A stretch of DNA of 64,000 bases from Planctomycetales bacterium (lineage in GTDB: Bacteria; Planctomycetota; Planctomycetia; Planctomycetales; Planctomycetaceae). The DNA lies in assembly GCA_026400835.1 (NCBI GenBank), contig JAPLOA010000095.1, forward strand, positions 62,001 to 126,000, in the 5' to 3' direction. The translations under genes were made by a program, and so were the position numbers. The notes beneath the pieces were generated by a model. The model was not told the DNA's origin. It saw nothing but the letters and a program-made list of their open reading frames with translations, and did not search any database. The stretch's first letter is position 1. The number at the start of each line of letters is the position of its first letter. Below, in pieces: positions 44,231-54,045 of the stretch.

Positions 44231-47035
44231 TTGAAGATTAGAATCTTTGCCCTTGCCAGAGACCTGGGCCTCGACAGCAAGGTGTTGATCGACCTTTGTG
44301 AAGAAGCCGGCGTCAAGTTGCGCAATGCTCTCGCGACCATCAGCGAAGAGGAACGAGATCAGGTTGTCGCTTATGTCCGCAAAAAGGGGACCGTCGTCAC
44401 CCCTCAGGCTCCAGCGCCTGACGTAACTCCAGTTCGTGAGCAAACCGCACACGGCGGTCGAGTACGGGTAATCGGGACTGGAAGCGTTCGAACTCAGTCC
44501 GGAAGGTCTCAGCAAGAAGAACAGCTTGAAGAAGTACAGCAGCCTGAAGAAGCAAGCCCACCACCGGTAGAGGAATCTGTTCCACAGTCCGAGGCGATCG
44601 TCGAGACTCCTTCGGTGTCCGAGGTAGTGGAAACAGTTGTTCCAATCATCGAAGTTACTGCGGTTGCTGAGACGGTTAATGCTGAAGCACCAGCTGAAGT
44701 AGAACCTCCGTCCGTATCCGCTCCAACCCCAACTGTCACTGTCACTCATATCGCTGCCACTGTTGCCCCTCCTGCCCCGACTCCGCCCACAACGCTGGAC
44801 AATTCTGCTTCGGACGCGATGCGGCGTCCTCGGATGCAACAAGTCCGGGAAATGCGGCCGATCGGCTCTGTGAAAGAGCGGGAGCAGAATGCTGCTGCGA
44901 ATGCCCCCGCAAAGCCATCTGGCCCAATAAAGGTTGGTAAGGATCGACAGCCGGCTCGTCAACTGGTGGCATCGGCTCCAATTATCGCTCCTCCTCAGGT
45001 CAAGAAGGTCAAACCGAAGGAAGAGAAGGCCCAAAAGCCTGACATGTCGTTCAAAGGCATTGTCGACAGCAGCAGTCCTCTTTCTGAGCAATTGAAAGCC
45101 TTACGAAAGGCCCGAGAAGAACACGAAGGCGGCGGTCCAGCACCAGCCGCAAAACCTCGTGGTCAGGCAAACCGTGGCTCGCTTTTGAAGGAACTGCGAG
45201 AGACGCGAGAAGCCGAGCGTCAGGCCAAAAAGCTTAAGCGGAAGAAGAAAACTGGTGGTGTGGAACTTCGTACCACAGCCCAGATTTCTTTTCCAATTAC
45301 CGTTCGTGCTCTCTCTGAAGCCATTGGTCGACCGGCGAAGTCAATTCTTGGTATTCTCTTCAAACAGGGTCGGATGGTTACCATCAACGACGAACTGGGT
45401 GAAGAAGAGTCGATGGAAGTCGCCATGGAGCTGGGCGTTGACCTGTCCTTCAAGCGAAGTCGAGATATTGAAGCTGAACTTCTGGCGTCACTCGATCATG
45501 AAGATCCGCCTGAGCTGATGCGTCAGCGTCCACCAATCGTGACAATTCTTGGTCACGTGGACCACGGTAAGACAACGATGGTGGACCGGATTCGGTCGGC
45601 CAATGTGGCTGCAGGAGAAGCGGGTGGCATCACTCAGCACATCGCGGCCTATCAGGTGAACTATCAGGATCACCTATTGACGTTCGTTGACACTCCTGGC
45701 CACGCGGCATTCGGTGAAATGCGATCACGCGGTGCCAATGTGACGGACATTGTGGTACTCGTCGTTGCTGCGGACGATGGTGTCATGCCACAAACTGTAG
45801 AATGTATCAGCCATGCAAAGAACGCTGGTGTGCCAATCGTTATTGCCCTGAACAAAGTGGATCTTCCGGGAATTGATGAGCAGCGTATCCTGCAGCAACT
45901 GGCTCAGCACGAACTTCTCCCGGCCGAGTGGGGCGGAGAGTACGAGGTTGTCAGAACGTCAGGTGCGACGGGCAATGGTATCGACAAACTGCTCGAGACA
46001 CTGCTGTTGACCGCCGAACTTCACGAAATACAGGCCAATCCGGAGCGAGAGGGATTGGGCGTCTGCCTCGAAGCGTTCCGTGATGAAGGTCGCGGAGCGA
46101 TCGCGTGGTTGATTGTGGAAAAGGGAACTCTCAGGGTTGGAGATGTCGTGCTCTGCGGGTCAACCTACGGTCGAATTCGTGCCATGTACAATGACCGTGA
46201 TGAGGCGATTACTGAAGCCGGACCTTCAATGCCTGTCAAGGTATCGGGGCTCTCTGAAGTCCCGGGTGCTGGTGACCATTTCTTCGTGATGAAAGATATC
46301 GAAGAAGCGCGCGAAACGGCCGAGAGCCGGCTTCACGAAGGTCGTACAGAATCATTGTCATCCCGCGTTTCTCCGCGAACTCTTGAGGACATTCTGGGTT
46401 CGCCAAGAGATGGCCAGGGCGTTCAGGAGCTTCCATTGATCCTGAAGGCCGATACTCCGGGATCGATCGAAGCTCTCCGCAGCGAAATCGGAAAGTTCGA
46501 GCATCCGGAAGTCAAGGTTCAGATTATTCACTCCGGTGTCGGTGGTGTGAACGAAAGCGACGTTTCTCTGGCCAGTGCTGCTGGTGCGATCATCGTTGCG
46601 TTCCACGTCATCGCAGAAGACCGTGCTCAGGCTCAAGCCGATCGTCAGGGCGTTGAGATCCGTCGCTACAATATCATCTATGAAGTAACAGAGCATATAA
46701 AATTGGCACTTCAGGGACTCCTTCGTCCAGAGCGAGTGGAGGTCTCTACAGGTCGCGCTATTGTTCTGCGAACATTCGCAATCAGTCGTTTTGGGACCAT
46801 TGCTGGGTGTCGAGTTCTTAATGGGACGATTTCGCGAGATAGCAGGGTGCATTTGATTCGCGACCAAAAGGTCATGAATGATTATCGCCTCGGTTCACTC
46901 AAACGCGAAAAAGATGATGCCAAGGAAGTTCGCGAGGGCATGGAGTGCGGAATCAGGCTTGAAGGGTTTAATGACGTGAAGGAAGGTGACCTGCTCGAAG
47001 CATACCGAATCGACGAGATCAAACGGACGCTTTAG
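44231..47035 (+). CDS. infB: Translation initiation factor IF-2
   Basis: 934 residues. It starts with the IF2 N-domain ([19 protein letters not shown]), so the TTG at 44231 is the likely start, with AAGGGG at 44218-44223. A long Pro/Glu/Val/Ala-rich linker (about 55-300) precedes a second helical subdomain (about 340-420, [19 protein letters not shown]). The GTPase domain has G1 GHVDHGKT (441-448), TPGHAAFG (G3) and NKVD (G4). Domains II to IV follow to the C-terminus. IF-2 delivers initiator tRNA to the 30S subunit. A three-codon frame ATG TTT TGA (44226-44234) overlaps the start codon. In-frame alternative starts upstream give non-homologous N-termini. Confidence 0.96.
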   Translation: MKIRIFALARDLGLDSKVLIDLCEEAGVKLRNALATISEEERDQVVAYVRKKGTVVTPQAPAPDVTPVREQTAHGGRVRVIGTGSVRTQSGRSQQEEQLEEVQQPEEASPPPVEESVPQSEAIVETPSVSEVVETVVPIIEVTAVAETVNAEAPAEVEPPSVSAPTPTVTVTHIAATVAPPAPTPPTTLDNSASDAMRRPRMQQVREMRPIGSVKEREQNAAANAPAKPSGPIKVGKDRQPARQLVASAPIIAPPQVKKVKPKEEKAQKPDMSFKGIVDSSSPLSEQLKALRKAREEHEGGGPAPAAKPRGQANRGSLLKELRETREAERQAKKLKRKKKTGGVELRTTAQISFPITVRALSEAIGRPAKSILGILFKQGRMVTINDELGEEESMEVAMELGVDLSFKRSRDIEAELLASLDHEDPPELMRQRPPIVTILGHVDHGKTTMVDRIRSANVAAGEAGGITQHIAAYQVNYQDHLLTFVDTPGHAAFGEMRSRGANVTDIVVLVVAADDGVMPQTVECISHAKNAGVPIVIALNKVDLPGIDEQRILQQLAQHELLPAEWGGEYEVVRTSGATGNGIDKLLETLLLTAELHEIQANPEREGLGVCLEAFRDEGRGAIAWLIVEKGTLRVGDVVLCGSTYGRIRAMYNDRDEAITEAGPSMPVKVSGLSEVPGAGDHFFVMKDIEEARETAESRLHEGRTESLSSRVSPRTLEDILGSPRDGQGVQELPLILKADTPGSIEALRSEIGKFEHPEVKVQIIHSGVGGVNESDVSLASAAGAIIVAFHVIAEDRAQAQADRQGVEIRRYNIIYEVTEHIKLALQGLLRPERVEVSTGRAIVLRTFAISRFGTIAGCRVLNGTISRDSRVHLIRDQKVMNDYRLGSLKREKDDAKEVREGMECGIRLEGFNDVKEGDLLEAYRIDEIKRTL

Positions 47036-47162
47036 TGTCGGTGCCAGAGGAGACTACTCTGGTCTCAATTGGCGCGGGAAAAAGGTTGAGCATTTGACTC
47101 AACGAACCGCTGACGCCCTTGTTGTGTCCCTGTCAGCTCCCTCTATTGGAAAGCTTCCGTCT

Positions 47163-47624
47163 ATGTCTTCAACCCGTCGAACAGCGCGAGTCGCCTCAAT
47201 GATTCGCGAGGTGGTCAGCAGTGCAATTCTGTTTGAACTACGTGATCCACGCATCAAGAATGTCACAGTTCTGGGGGCTGATGTAAGCCCGGATCTGCGT
47301 CACGCAAGCGTGCGAATCTCAGTCATGGGAGATGAAAAAACGGCAGCGCTGACGATGCATGGACTTACCTCCGCCAAAGGGTTTCTGCAGTCCAAAGTCG
47401 CGGAGTACATCAAGAGTCGGTATACTCCGGAACTGCGTTTTATCATTGATGACGGAATCAAGAGATCTGTTGAAACGGCAGCCCTGCTGCGAGAACTTAT
47501 CCCGGCCGAATCGGATGACATGGATTCGGATGAGGAAACAGAGATCGTTCATCCGGGTTTCGACCTGAATGACGACGATGATTCGGAAGATGCGATGGAC
47601 TCCGCCGACGCCGATCACAAGTAG
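47163..47624 (+). CDS. rbfA: Ribosome-binding factor A
   Basis: 153 residues from ATG 47163. The KH-like core reads RRTARVASMIREVVSSAIL, LRDPRIKNVTVLGADVSPDLRHASVRIS and SRYTPELRFIIDDGIKRS, all RbfA hallmarks. The C-terminal 35 residues are very acidic (Asp/Glu runs), longer than in E. coli RbfA. It assists 16S rRNA 5' maturation and late 30S assembly, especially in the cold. It follows infB directly, the usual order. Confidence 0.95.
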   Translation: MSSTRRTARVASMIREVVSSAILFELRDPRIKNVTVLGADVSPDLRHASVRISVMGDEKTAALTMHGLTSAKGFLQSKVAEYIKSRYTPELRFIIDDGIKRSVETAALLRELIPAESDDMDSDEETEIVHPGFDLNDDDDSEDAMDSADADHK

Positions 47625-47733
47625 TTAATTGACGTTGAAAACAAATTGACCGGGAACGAAGATACTTTGTCCCCCTAAATGCCTAGTTGCATATATTGGC
47701 AATCAGTTGAATCAGGATCAGCAGGGAATAACA

Positions 47734-48864
47734 ATGGGAACGGCCAAAGCCACAAAGGCAGCCGACAAATCTCAGATCTGTCGAAAGCTCGTGACAGCTT
47801 TGCAGAAGCTCTACGGCAAGTCCGTGCCAAAGATTGAGCTGTCTGTCGTTGAAACCATGTTGTTCTCTGCATGCCTTGAGGATAATCCCTGGGCGCCTGC
47901 CGAGGCTGGGCTGAAAAAGGTCTTGACTTCGTACTTTGATTTAAACGAAGTTCGAGTGAGCTCAGTATCTGAGCTTGAACAGTCACTTGCTCCACTGAAG
48001 GATGCAGACTGGAAAGGACTCCGAATACGGTCCATTCTTCGGTTTGTCTTCGAGACGACCTATTCATATGACTATGAAAAGTTGCGACGACAGACTCTGG
48101 AGCAGGCTGTTAAGACCCTGAAGAAAGTGAATGACATTACCCCGTTCATCCGGGATTTCATTCTGCATGAGATACTTGGAAGTCATATCATTTGCCTCGA
48201 CACCTCCATGCTGACTGCTGCACGCTGGCTCGGACTGGTGCCAGCAAAGGCCGACTTGCATGACGCTTCAGAGTTCCTGAAGGGCGGAATTAAAAAGTCC
48301 GAGGTTTCGGAGTTCTGCCATTTGTTGCGTAGCCTCGCAACTGACCCAAAGTACGCGCCACGGTTCCTGGATCCGCCCGACACAGAATTGTCGATGGACG
48401 ATGTCATGGATCGGTTCGTGGAATTGCAGTCTCCTCCGAAGAAGAAGCCTGCGAAACTGGTTCCCCCTCCAGAGCCGCCGAAGATCGAGAAGACTGCTCC
48501 GCCGAAGAAACCTGCCACAGCGCCCGTGATTGAAAAGGCAACTCCGTCAAAGTCTGTGACTCCCGCAGGCACAGCAAAACCCTCCGCTGCTGTTCCATCC
48601 GTTCCAGCAAAAACTCAGCCATTGAAACCTGCGGTAAAGCTTTCTGCACCTCCCGCCAAGGCTCCGCCTAAAAAAACGCCTGCCACGAATCCGACCCCAG
48701 CCAAACTGTCCACATCAAAAACTGTGGCAAAGCAAACTGGAAAAACGGTCTCAGGAACGTCAGCAAAGGCATCGCCAGCCAAACCTGCGGCAGGTAAATC
48801 GACCAGCAACCGGAAGCCCGCGGCTGTTTCAGGCAAGCCAACACCCAAGAAACCTCGGAAATAG
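47734..48864 (+). CDS. Endonuclease III-like HhH protein with a histone-H1-like basic tail
   Basis: 376 residues. The N-terminal domain (about 15-220) has the helical layout of HhH-GPD glycosylases: LSVVETMLFSACLEDNPWAPAEAG, DWKGLRIRSILRFVFET and ILGSHIICLDTSMLTAARWLGL. The LDTS Asp matches the conserved catalytic Asp of EndoIII, but the usual LPGVGRKTA hairpin with its catalytic Lys is absent (DITPFIRDFILHE). There is no C-terminal Fe-S cysteine set. The last 150 residues are Lys/Pro/Ala-rich (PKKKPAKLVPPPEPPK; KKTPATNPTPAK), like histone H1 tails. A DNA-binding structural role is as likely as glycosylase activity. It lies just after rbfA. Confidence 0.75.
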   Translation: MGTAKATKAADKSQICRKLVTALQKLYGKSVPKIELSVVETMLFSACLEDNPWAPAEAGLKKVLTSYFDLNEVRVSSVSELEQSLAPLKDADWKGLRIRSILRFVFETTYSYDYEKLRRQTLEQAVKTLKKVNDITPFIRDFILHEILGSHIICLDTSMLTAARWLGLVPAKADLHDASEFLKGGIKKSEVSEFCHLLRSLATDPKYAPRFLDPPDTELSMDDVMDRFVELQSPPKKKPAKLVPPPEPPKIEKTAPPKKPATAPVIEKATPSKSVTPAGTAKPSAAVPSVPAKTQPLKPAVKLSAPPAKAPPKKTPATNPTPAKLSTSKTVAKQTGKTVSGTSAKASPAKPAAGKSTSNRKPAAVSGKPTPKKPRK

Positions 48865-48979
48865 CGTTTCCGGGGCTCAGCAAGAACCGAACTCGACAGA
48901 CTCTGCCTGCATACCAATAATGCACTCATTGCAGTGATTACTGTTGTAGTTGCCAAACCTTACTTCGCTGAGTCTGATC

Positions 48980-51415
48980 ATGAAGCCATTCCAGTTTCCG
49001 TCGTCAGTGATTTCTCGTATTGCCTCGGCAAGATTGTCCGCATACGCGATCATTGCCCTGATGACCGTGATTTGTTGCGGAATGTCAGCAGGATTGCTGG
49101 CTGCTGATGAAGCCGAAACCTCTTCCGATGAATCCAAAGCCGGAGTGGATGAGCCACTCATCCCGGATGAAAAAAAGCCGGCTGTTGAAGGACTTGCGGA
49201 ACCCGATGAGAAACCGCTTGAAGTCAAAGATGAGAGCGACTCCATCGACCCCACCAATAAGGATGCTCTGGCGTGGTATATGTCCGGCCAGAAATCTCTT
49301 AAGCGGGGAGATTTAGAAGCGGCTTCCGAGGCCTTTGAGAAAGCTTCCGCTGCGGACCCAAAATCGGCCGTTCCTGTGCGAGCTCTCGCGATGGTTTTGT
49401 TCCGAATGGGCAAAGCTGAAGAAGGAAACTCCACTGCCGAAAAGGCGATGCAGCTTGATCCCGATGATTATCAAACACGACTCGAGATGGCCGTCCTCCG
49501 TGGCAGTGCTCGTCAGTTTGACAATGCTTCAAAGCTTCTCGAGGAGGCGTTGGCTTCGAAGACGCTCGATAAGCAATCGCTCGATTTCGTACATATACAT
49601 CAGGTTCGTGCCGCTGTGCTGCTGGAGATGCGCAAGATTGGCGAAGCGGCAAACAGTTATGAAGTCATTCTGCAGGCGCTTGAAAGACCTGAAGACTTCA
49701 AACTCAACGAACGTGAACACCAAACACTTCTGAAGAATCGACTGACATCTTACGAAGTCACGGGACGCATTTTGCTGGAGTCGGGTCGAATCCCAAAGGC
49801 GATTCAGGCATTCGAGGCCTTATCCCGCACAGAGAAAGACTCGCCCGGAGACCACAACCTATTGCTGGCCCGAGCCTATTTCCAGCAGGACAAACTGGAC
49901 GCCTGCGAACAAAACCTTAACCGTTATTTTGAAACTGGACGACGGTCAGGAGAATCTCTACTTCTGCTTCGTGATTTGTTCGAAGCATCAAGCCGATCTG
50001 ATTCATTGACAACTCGCTTGCGGGAGTTAACAGAAGACGCGGCCGACGTTGCAGCAGTGAAAATGTTTCTTGGCCAGATTCTGCTCGATCAGGGCAAGAC
50101 AACAGAGGCCGCTGAAGTCTATCAGTCAATTCTCGACACATCAGGGGAAGCAGAGGCGTATCTGGGGCTGGTCCGCGTCGAAATCGCCAACAGGAATCCT
50201 GTCGCCCTGATCGAAACAATTAATCGTGCCGCACGATCTCGTATTACCGTGGCGGAAATGGCCCCATTGGTAGGTAGCATCGCGACGGTAGACGGTTTTG
50301 CCAAAGAGACCCTGACAACTTGCCAAAACATGGTCACCGAAAAGCCGGGAGACATACATCCGGCCGTACCATATTTCTGCTCGCTGGTGGCAGAACAGCT
50401 TGAAATGACCAAAGAAGAAGGTGAACTGCTGAAATCATCGCTGGAGTTGAGCCCTGACCGGGAACTGACGATGCAGACGCTCGACAAATACGGGATGAAT
50501 CAACTGAAGCTGGGTGAGTACGAGAAATCAGCAAAACTCTTTGAACAACTCCTGCAGACACCGGGCCTTCCTCCGGGTGCTCGAGTCAACACTCTTTTCC
50601 GCATTTCAGCCGCTTACGCTTCCGTCGAGAATATTGACGGAGCCCGCAAAGCCCTGAAGCAGGCACTAAAAATTGTTCCTGATGAACCTCAGCTTCTGAG
50701 CCGACTTGCACTCGTCGAAGCTGCCGATGGAAAACTTGAAGAAGCTGTCGGGCTGCTGCAGAAGGCGATTGCAGGACTTCAGGGCAACACAGAATTGCTC
50801 ACGGAATCACATTTGCGTCTTGCAGGGATCTACGCTCAGCTTGATCAGTGGAAGAACGCTGTCGAACAATACCAGCAGGTTCTGGAACTTGACTCCGTTG
50901 AAAAAGACACCGTCCGACTTACGAAAATGGGCCTCTCAAACGCGTACGTGCAGGGCGGCGACATGGAGAAGGGACAACAGGTTCTCGAGGAGGTCTATAA
51001 TGAAGACCCGGCCGATCCCGGAGTCAACAACGATCTGGGTTACCTTTATGCAGATCAGGGCAAGAACCTCGAACAGGCAGAGAAAATGATCCGTATTGCT
51101 GTGGAAGCGCAGCCGGATAATCCAGCCTACCTCGACAGTCTCGGATGGGTTCTGTTCAAACAAGGTAAGAACGAAGAAGCCGTTGAACCCCTTAAGAAAG
51201 CCAATGGAAATCCTGAGTATCAGGACGCCACACTGCTGGAACATCAGGGCGATGTCCACCATGCATTAAAGCAAACAGAAGAAGCCAAAGCTCTTTGGAA
51301 TCGGGCTGTCGAAGTTGAGATGAAAGCTAAGAAGCCCGATGATGCCGTTCTAAAACGCTTGAAAGAAAAGCTTGGTACACCTGCTGAAGAAAAAGCGGAA
51401 GTGGAAAAGAAGTAG
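48980..51415 (+). CDS. Exported large TPR protein
   Basis: 811 residues with a signal peptide (about 1-42, [19 protein letters not shown]). An acidic linker (about 45-95) precedes a long TPR array of about 18-20 units covering 100-790: [64 protein letters not shown] and [17 protein letters not shown] are examples. The C-terminus is Lys/Glu-rich. Likely a periplasmic scaffold or assembly factor. It is encoded between the H1-tailed protein and ruvB, all on plus, but no functional link is evident. A TTG at 48950 is an alternative start. Confidence 0.88.
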   Translation: MKPFQFPSSVISRIASARLSAYAIIALMTVICCGMSAGLLAADEAETSSDESKAGVDEPLIPDEKKPAVEGLAEPDEKPLEVKDESDSIDPTNKDALAWYMSGQKSLKRGDLEAASEAFEKASAADPKSAVPVRALAMVLFRMGKAEEGNSTAEKAMQLDPDDYQTRLEMAVLRGSARQFDNASKLLEEALASKTLDKQSLDFVHIHQVRAAVLLEMRKIGEAANSYEVILQALERPEDFKLNEREHQTLLKNRLTSYEVTGRILLESGRIPKAIQAFEALSRTEKDSPGDHNLLLARAYFQQDKLDACEQNLNRYFETGRRSGESLLLLRDLFEASSRSDSLTTRLRELTEDAADVAAVKMFLGQILLDQGKTTEAAEVYQSILDTSGEAEAYLGLVRVEIANRNPVALIETINRAARSRITVAEMAPLVGSIATVDGFAKETLTTCQNMVTEKPGDIHPAVPYFCSLVAEQLEMTKEEGELLKSSLELSPDRELTMQTLDKYGMNQLKLGEYEKSAKLFEQLLQTPGLPPGARVNTLFRISAAYASVENIDGARKALKQALKIVPDEPQLLSRLALVEAADGKLEEAVGLLQKAIAGLQGNTELLTESHLRLAGIYAQLDQWKNAVEQYQQVLELDSVEKDTVRLTKMGLSNAYVQGGDMEKGQQVLEEVYNEDPADPGVNNDLGYLYADQGKNLEQAEKMIRIAVEAQPDNPAYLDSLGWVLFKQGKNEEAVEPLKKANGNPEYQDATLLEHQGDVHHALKQTEEAKALWNRAVEVEMKAKKPDDAVLKRLKEKLGTPAEEKAEVEKK

Positions 51416-51561
51416 CGAACTCTCCTTCGCGGTTCGCTCAGTCTTTGTTTCGCTTTCCTGCTTTCACGTGCCACTGGGATAACTCAACTGTAGTTCATCT
51501 GGTGGCAACGTCTTCTTCGTGGCTTTCCTCTACCGACGACTCAGCAGTTAGAACACTCTCC

Positions 51562-52686
51562 ATGGCACGGAAGACCACGATACGCAACGATGACGAAGAA
51601 CCGGACGAACCAAAGCGCCCGACTTTTGGGGGCGAAAACGCTGGTGCCGGTAACTTTGAGGATCCCAATCAGCAGAGATTCGATGATGAACTGCGACCAT
51701 CGAAGCTGGAAGACGTCGTTGGTCAGATGGCTGTTGTCGAACGGTTAAAGATTCTTCTGGAAGCCACAAAGAAACGCAAGGAGCCATTGGGCCATTTGCT
51801 TCTCGACGGCCCGCCGGGACTCGGAAAGACCACTCTGGCGACTGTGATTCCGCGTGAACTGGGCACCGAATTACAAATCACGGCCGGACCGTCTCTTGGT
51901 GCGCCCAAGGATTTGCTCCCGTACCTGACAAATGCCAGCTATGGAAGTGTATTGTTTATCGATGAGATTCATCGACTTCCGCCGACGGTAGAAGAATTCC
52001 TCTATCCCGCCATGGAAGACTTCCGCATCGACATTACCCTCGGTGATGGACTCAATGCCCGCACGATCAATATGAAGCTGCAGCCATTCACATTGATCGG
52101 CGCGACAACGCGCAGTGGGATGCTAACGGCTCCTCTTCGCGATCGCTTCGTCAATCGTGAGCATCTGGACTTCTATACAACCTCGGAACTTTCCACGATC
52201 ATTACTCGCAATTCCAATAAACTGCGCACAGAGATCGCTCCGGAAGCCGCGCATGAAATCGCAATTCGTTCACGAGGCACACCGCGAAAAGCCAATAACT
52301 GGCTTCGCTGGACCCGCGACTTTGCCGACGCTCGCGCCAACGGAGAAATTACTCTGGAAGTGGCTCGTGCTGCGTTAAAGATGAAAGGTGTTGATGACGC
52401 TGGTCTTGAAGAACAGGATCGGCGATATCTGGAAACGATCATTTCGGTTTTCAGCGGTGGTCCGGCCGGTGTTCAGGCCGTGGGACACACGCTTAACATT
52501 CCGGCGGACACGCTGGAAGACGAAGTCGAACCGTTCCTGCTTCGAGAAGGATTCATCCAGCGAACACCTCGCGGCCGCATGGTGACGGCTAAAGCTCTCG
52601 CGCATCTGGGCGTTTCTCAGAGGTCAAAAGGTAAGTCAACAAAGACCAGACCCGTTCCGCCGGAAGATCAGCTTGAATTGTTCTGA
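51562..52686 (+). CDS. ruvB: Holliday junction branch migration helicase RuvB
   Basis: 374 residues from ATG 51562. AAA+ motor with Walker [10 protein letters not shown] (83-91), Walker B IDEIHR (D134), [19 protein letters not shown] (sensor/arginine finger) and the winged-helix DNA-binding C-domain ([16 protein letters not shown]). It works with RuvA to drive branch migration of Holliday junctions in recombinational repair. A 30-residue acidic N-terminal extension precedes the core, and a basic/Pro tail ends in LELF. ruvA and ruvC are not next to it. Confidence 0.96.
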   Translation: MARKTTIRNDDEEPDEPKRPTFGGENAGAGNFEDPNQQRFDDELRPSKLEDVVGQMAVVERLKILLEATKKRKEPLGHLLLDGPPGLGKTTLATVIPRELGTELQITAGPSLGAPKDLLPYLTNASYGSVLFIDEIHRLPPTVEEFLYPAMEDFRIDITLGDGLNARTINMKLQPFTLIGATTRSGMLTAPLRDRFVNREHLDFYTTSELSTIITRNSNKLRTEIAPEAAHEIAIRSRGTPRKANNWLRWTRDFADARANGEITLEVARAALKMKGVDDAGLEEQDRRYLETIISVFSGGPAGVQAVGHTLNIPADTLEDEVEPFLLREGFIQRTPRGRMVTAKALAHLGVSQRSKGKSTKTRPVPPEDQLELF

Positions 52687-52846
52687 GGAACTCAGGGTTG
52701 CCAGACAATTCTGCGGCCTCCTGCCTCTTGATGGTTAACAACCGTTTTCAGGTATGGCCCAAGTGTGCATCATTGAACAGGAGCAGCGGTCTTGTAAGAC
52801 GAACCACGCTCGCAAAATCCTGCGTCAGATCGTAATGTAGAGATCT

Positions 52847-52871
52847 CCGGGGAGAGATTCGACTCCCCCGG
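52847..52871 (+). promoter_or_regulatory. GC-rich hairpin upstream of the leaderless DUF1559-like gene
   Basis: CCGGGGAG (52847-52854) pairs with CTCCCCCGG (52863-52871) with one bulged base and an 8-base loop. No U-run follows. It lies in the open frame just upstream of the following gene's only candidate start. Confidence 0.5.
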
Positions 52872-52878
52872 TCGGCAA

Positions 52879-54045
52879 TTGGTCGGCGGTGCCATTTTCC
52901 CTGGATGCGGCCTGCTGCTGGCCGCAGTGATCATCGAGTTCGTGCTGGAGGCCCGACTGGATGCAAGGCGGCTTCAGTCGAAGAACAACCTCAAACAGCT
53001 CGGACTGGCCTTTCACAACTACTACGATGTCTACAAGCAGTTCCCTATCGGAGCTGATGTTCGTCCCGATGGAACAGCCATGCACGGCTGGATCATCAGA
53101 CTTGTGCCGTACCTCGAATCCAGTCCCTTGTATTCGCAGATCAACCAGAAATTCCCCTGGGATCATCCGGCGAACAGCCACCTGTTCAAGTTCAAGTACC
53201 CATCGTTACTCAGCCCCAATCATCTGGATCAGTTCACATCAGAAGGTTTTGGTCTCACGCATTATCTCGGCAATCCCAACGTTCTGCATCGGAATACGAC
53301 CACAAGCTTTTCCGAAATGACCATGGGCATAGCTCATAACTGGCTGACTGGAGAAATCTCCAGCGGATTCCAGCCGTTTGCTTACCCCTTCAATTGGCGG
53401 GACCTGAAACTCCCGTTCAATGATGGGCAGGGAAGCTATGGCAGTGTGAATGACTCAACAAAAATTTGCCTTGCGGATGGGTCTGTCTCAACATTGTCTC
53501 ACAAAACAGATCAAAAGGTTGTCCGACAACTCGCTGAAGCACCGCCAGTTGCAATTGACCATGCGAAAGCCTTGCCTTCACGAGTTTTCAGAAACAGCCC
53601 AACCTCAAACTGGACTCGAGAATTCTTTCTTGCCGAAGGAGAGAACAACACCATCAAGAATAGCGGTGAGATCGGCACAACGCTGCACTTTGATCCTCAC
53701 GGGCAACTCGATACCGCCGATCTTTACTCGAGCCCCGATGGTAACGCGGCTTACACCGTCGATGGCAAAACACGAATCGATCTTGATGGCATCGTGGAAG
53801 CATTTCCGGAAGTCCGCATGCTGATTCTGAATGGTACGTTGCTGACCGACGATGCCGCGGCAGCGATTGCATCCTGTTCTCGAATCGAAACTGTCGTTGC
53901 CCATCGAATCCAGATATCAGACGCTGGTCGTGAGCGACTTCGAAAGTGTCCAACGTTGAAGTGGGTTATGCTGACCTCGGGAGCGCAGCACACACCAATG
54001 GACATGCCCAACGAATGGAACACTTCATCAACGAATGAATTCTGA
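52879..54045 (+). CDS. DUF1559-like protein lacking the prepilin leader, with an added C-terminal domain
   Basis: 388 residues from TTG 52879, the only usable start before an in-frame stop at 52795. The N-terminus matches the DUF1559 helix and motif (LLLAAVIIEFVLEARLDARR, then SKNNLKQLGLAFHNYYDVY), but the basic leader and GFTLIE cleavage site are missing. Later come GSYGSVNDSTKICLADGSVS in place of the usual GGAQF/DGSVRF ending, and a new domain (about 280-388) with leucine-rich-repeat-like steps (FPEVRMLILNGTLLTDDAAAAI). It could be a divergent functional protein or a 5'-truncated gene. Its 3' end overlaps the convergent gene by 18 bases. Confidence 0.7.
   Translation: MVGGAIFPGCGLLLAAVIIEFVLEARLDARRLQSKNNLKQLGLAFHNYYDVYKQFPIGADVRPDGTAMHGWIIRLVPYLESSPLYSQINQKFPWDHPANSHLFKFKYPSLLSPNHLDQFTSEGFGLTHYLGNPNVLHRNTTTSFSEMTMGIAHNWLTGEISSGFQPFAYPFNWRDLKLPFNDGQGSYGSVNDSTKICLADGSVSTLSHKTDQKVVRQLAEAPPVAIDHAKALPSRVFRNSPTSNWTREFFLAEGENNTIKNSGEIGTTLHFDPHGQLDTADLYSSPDGNAAYTVDGKTRIDLDGIVEAFPEVRMLILNGTLLTDDAAAAIASCSRIETVVAHRIQISDAGRERLRKCPTLKWVMLTSGAQHTPMDMPNEWNTSSTNEF

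Noticed and set aside
44216-45091. Minus-strand frame (291 residues) opposite the IF-2 linker
   Set aside because: A by-product of the low-complexity Pro/Glu/Val linker of infB; no homology signal.
47668-47700. TTGTCC...CATATA promoter-like pair before the H1-tailed gene
   Set aside because: The hexamers match consensus poorly and planctomycete promoters are not well defined, so I did not list it.
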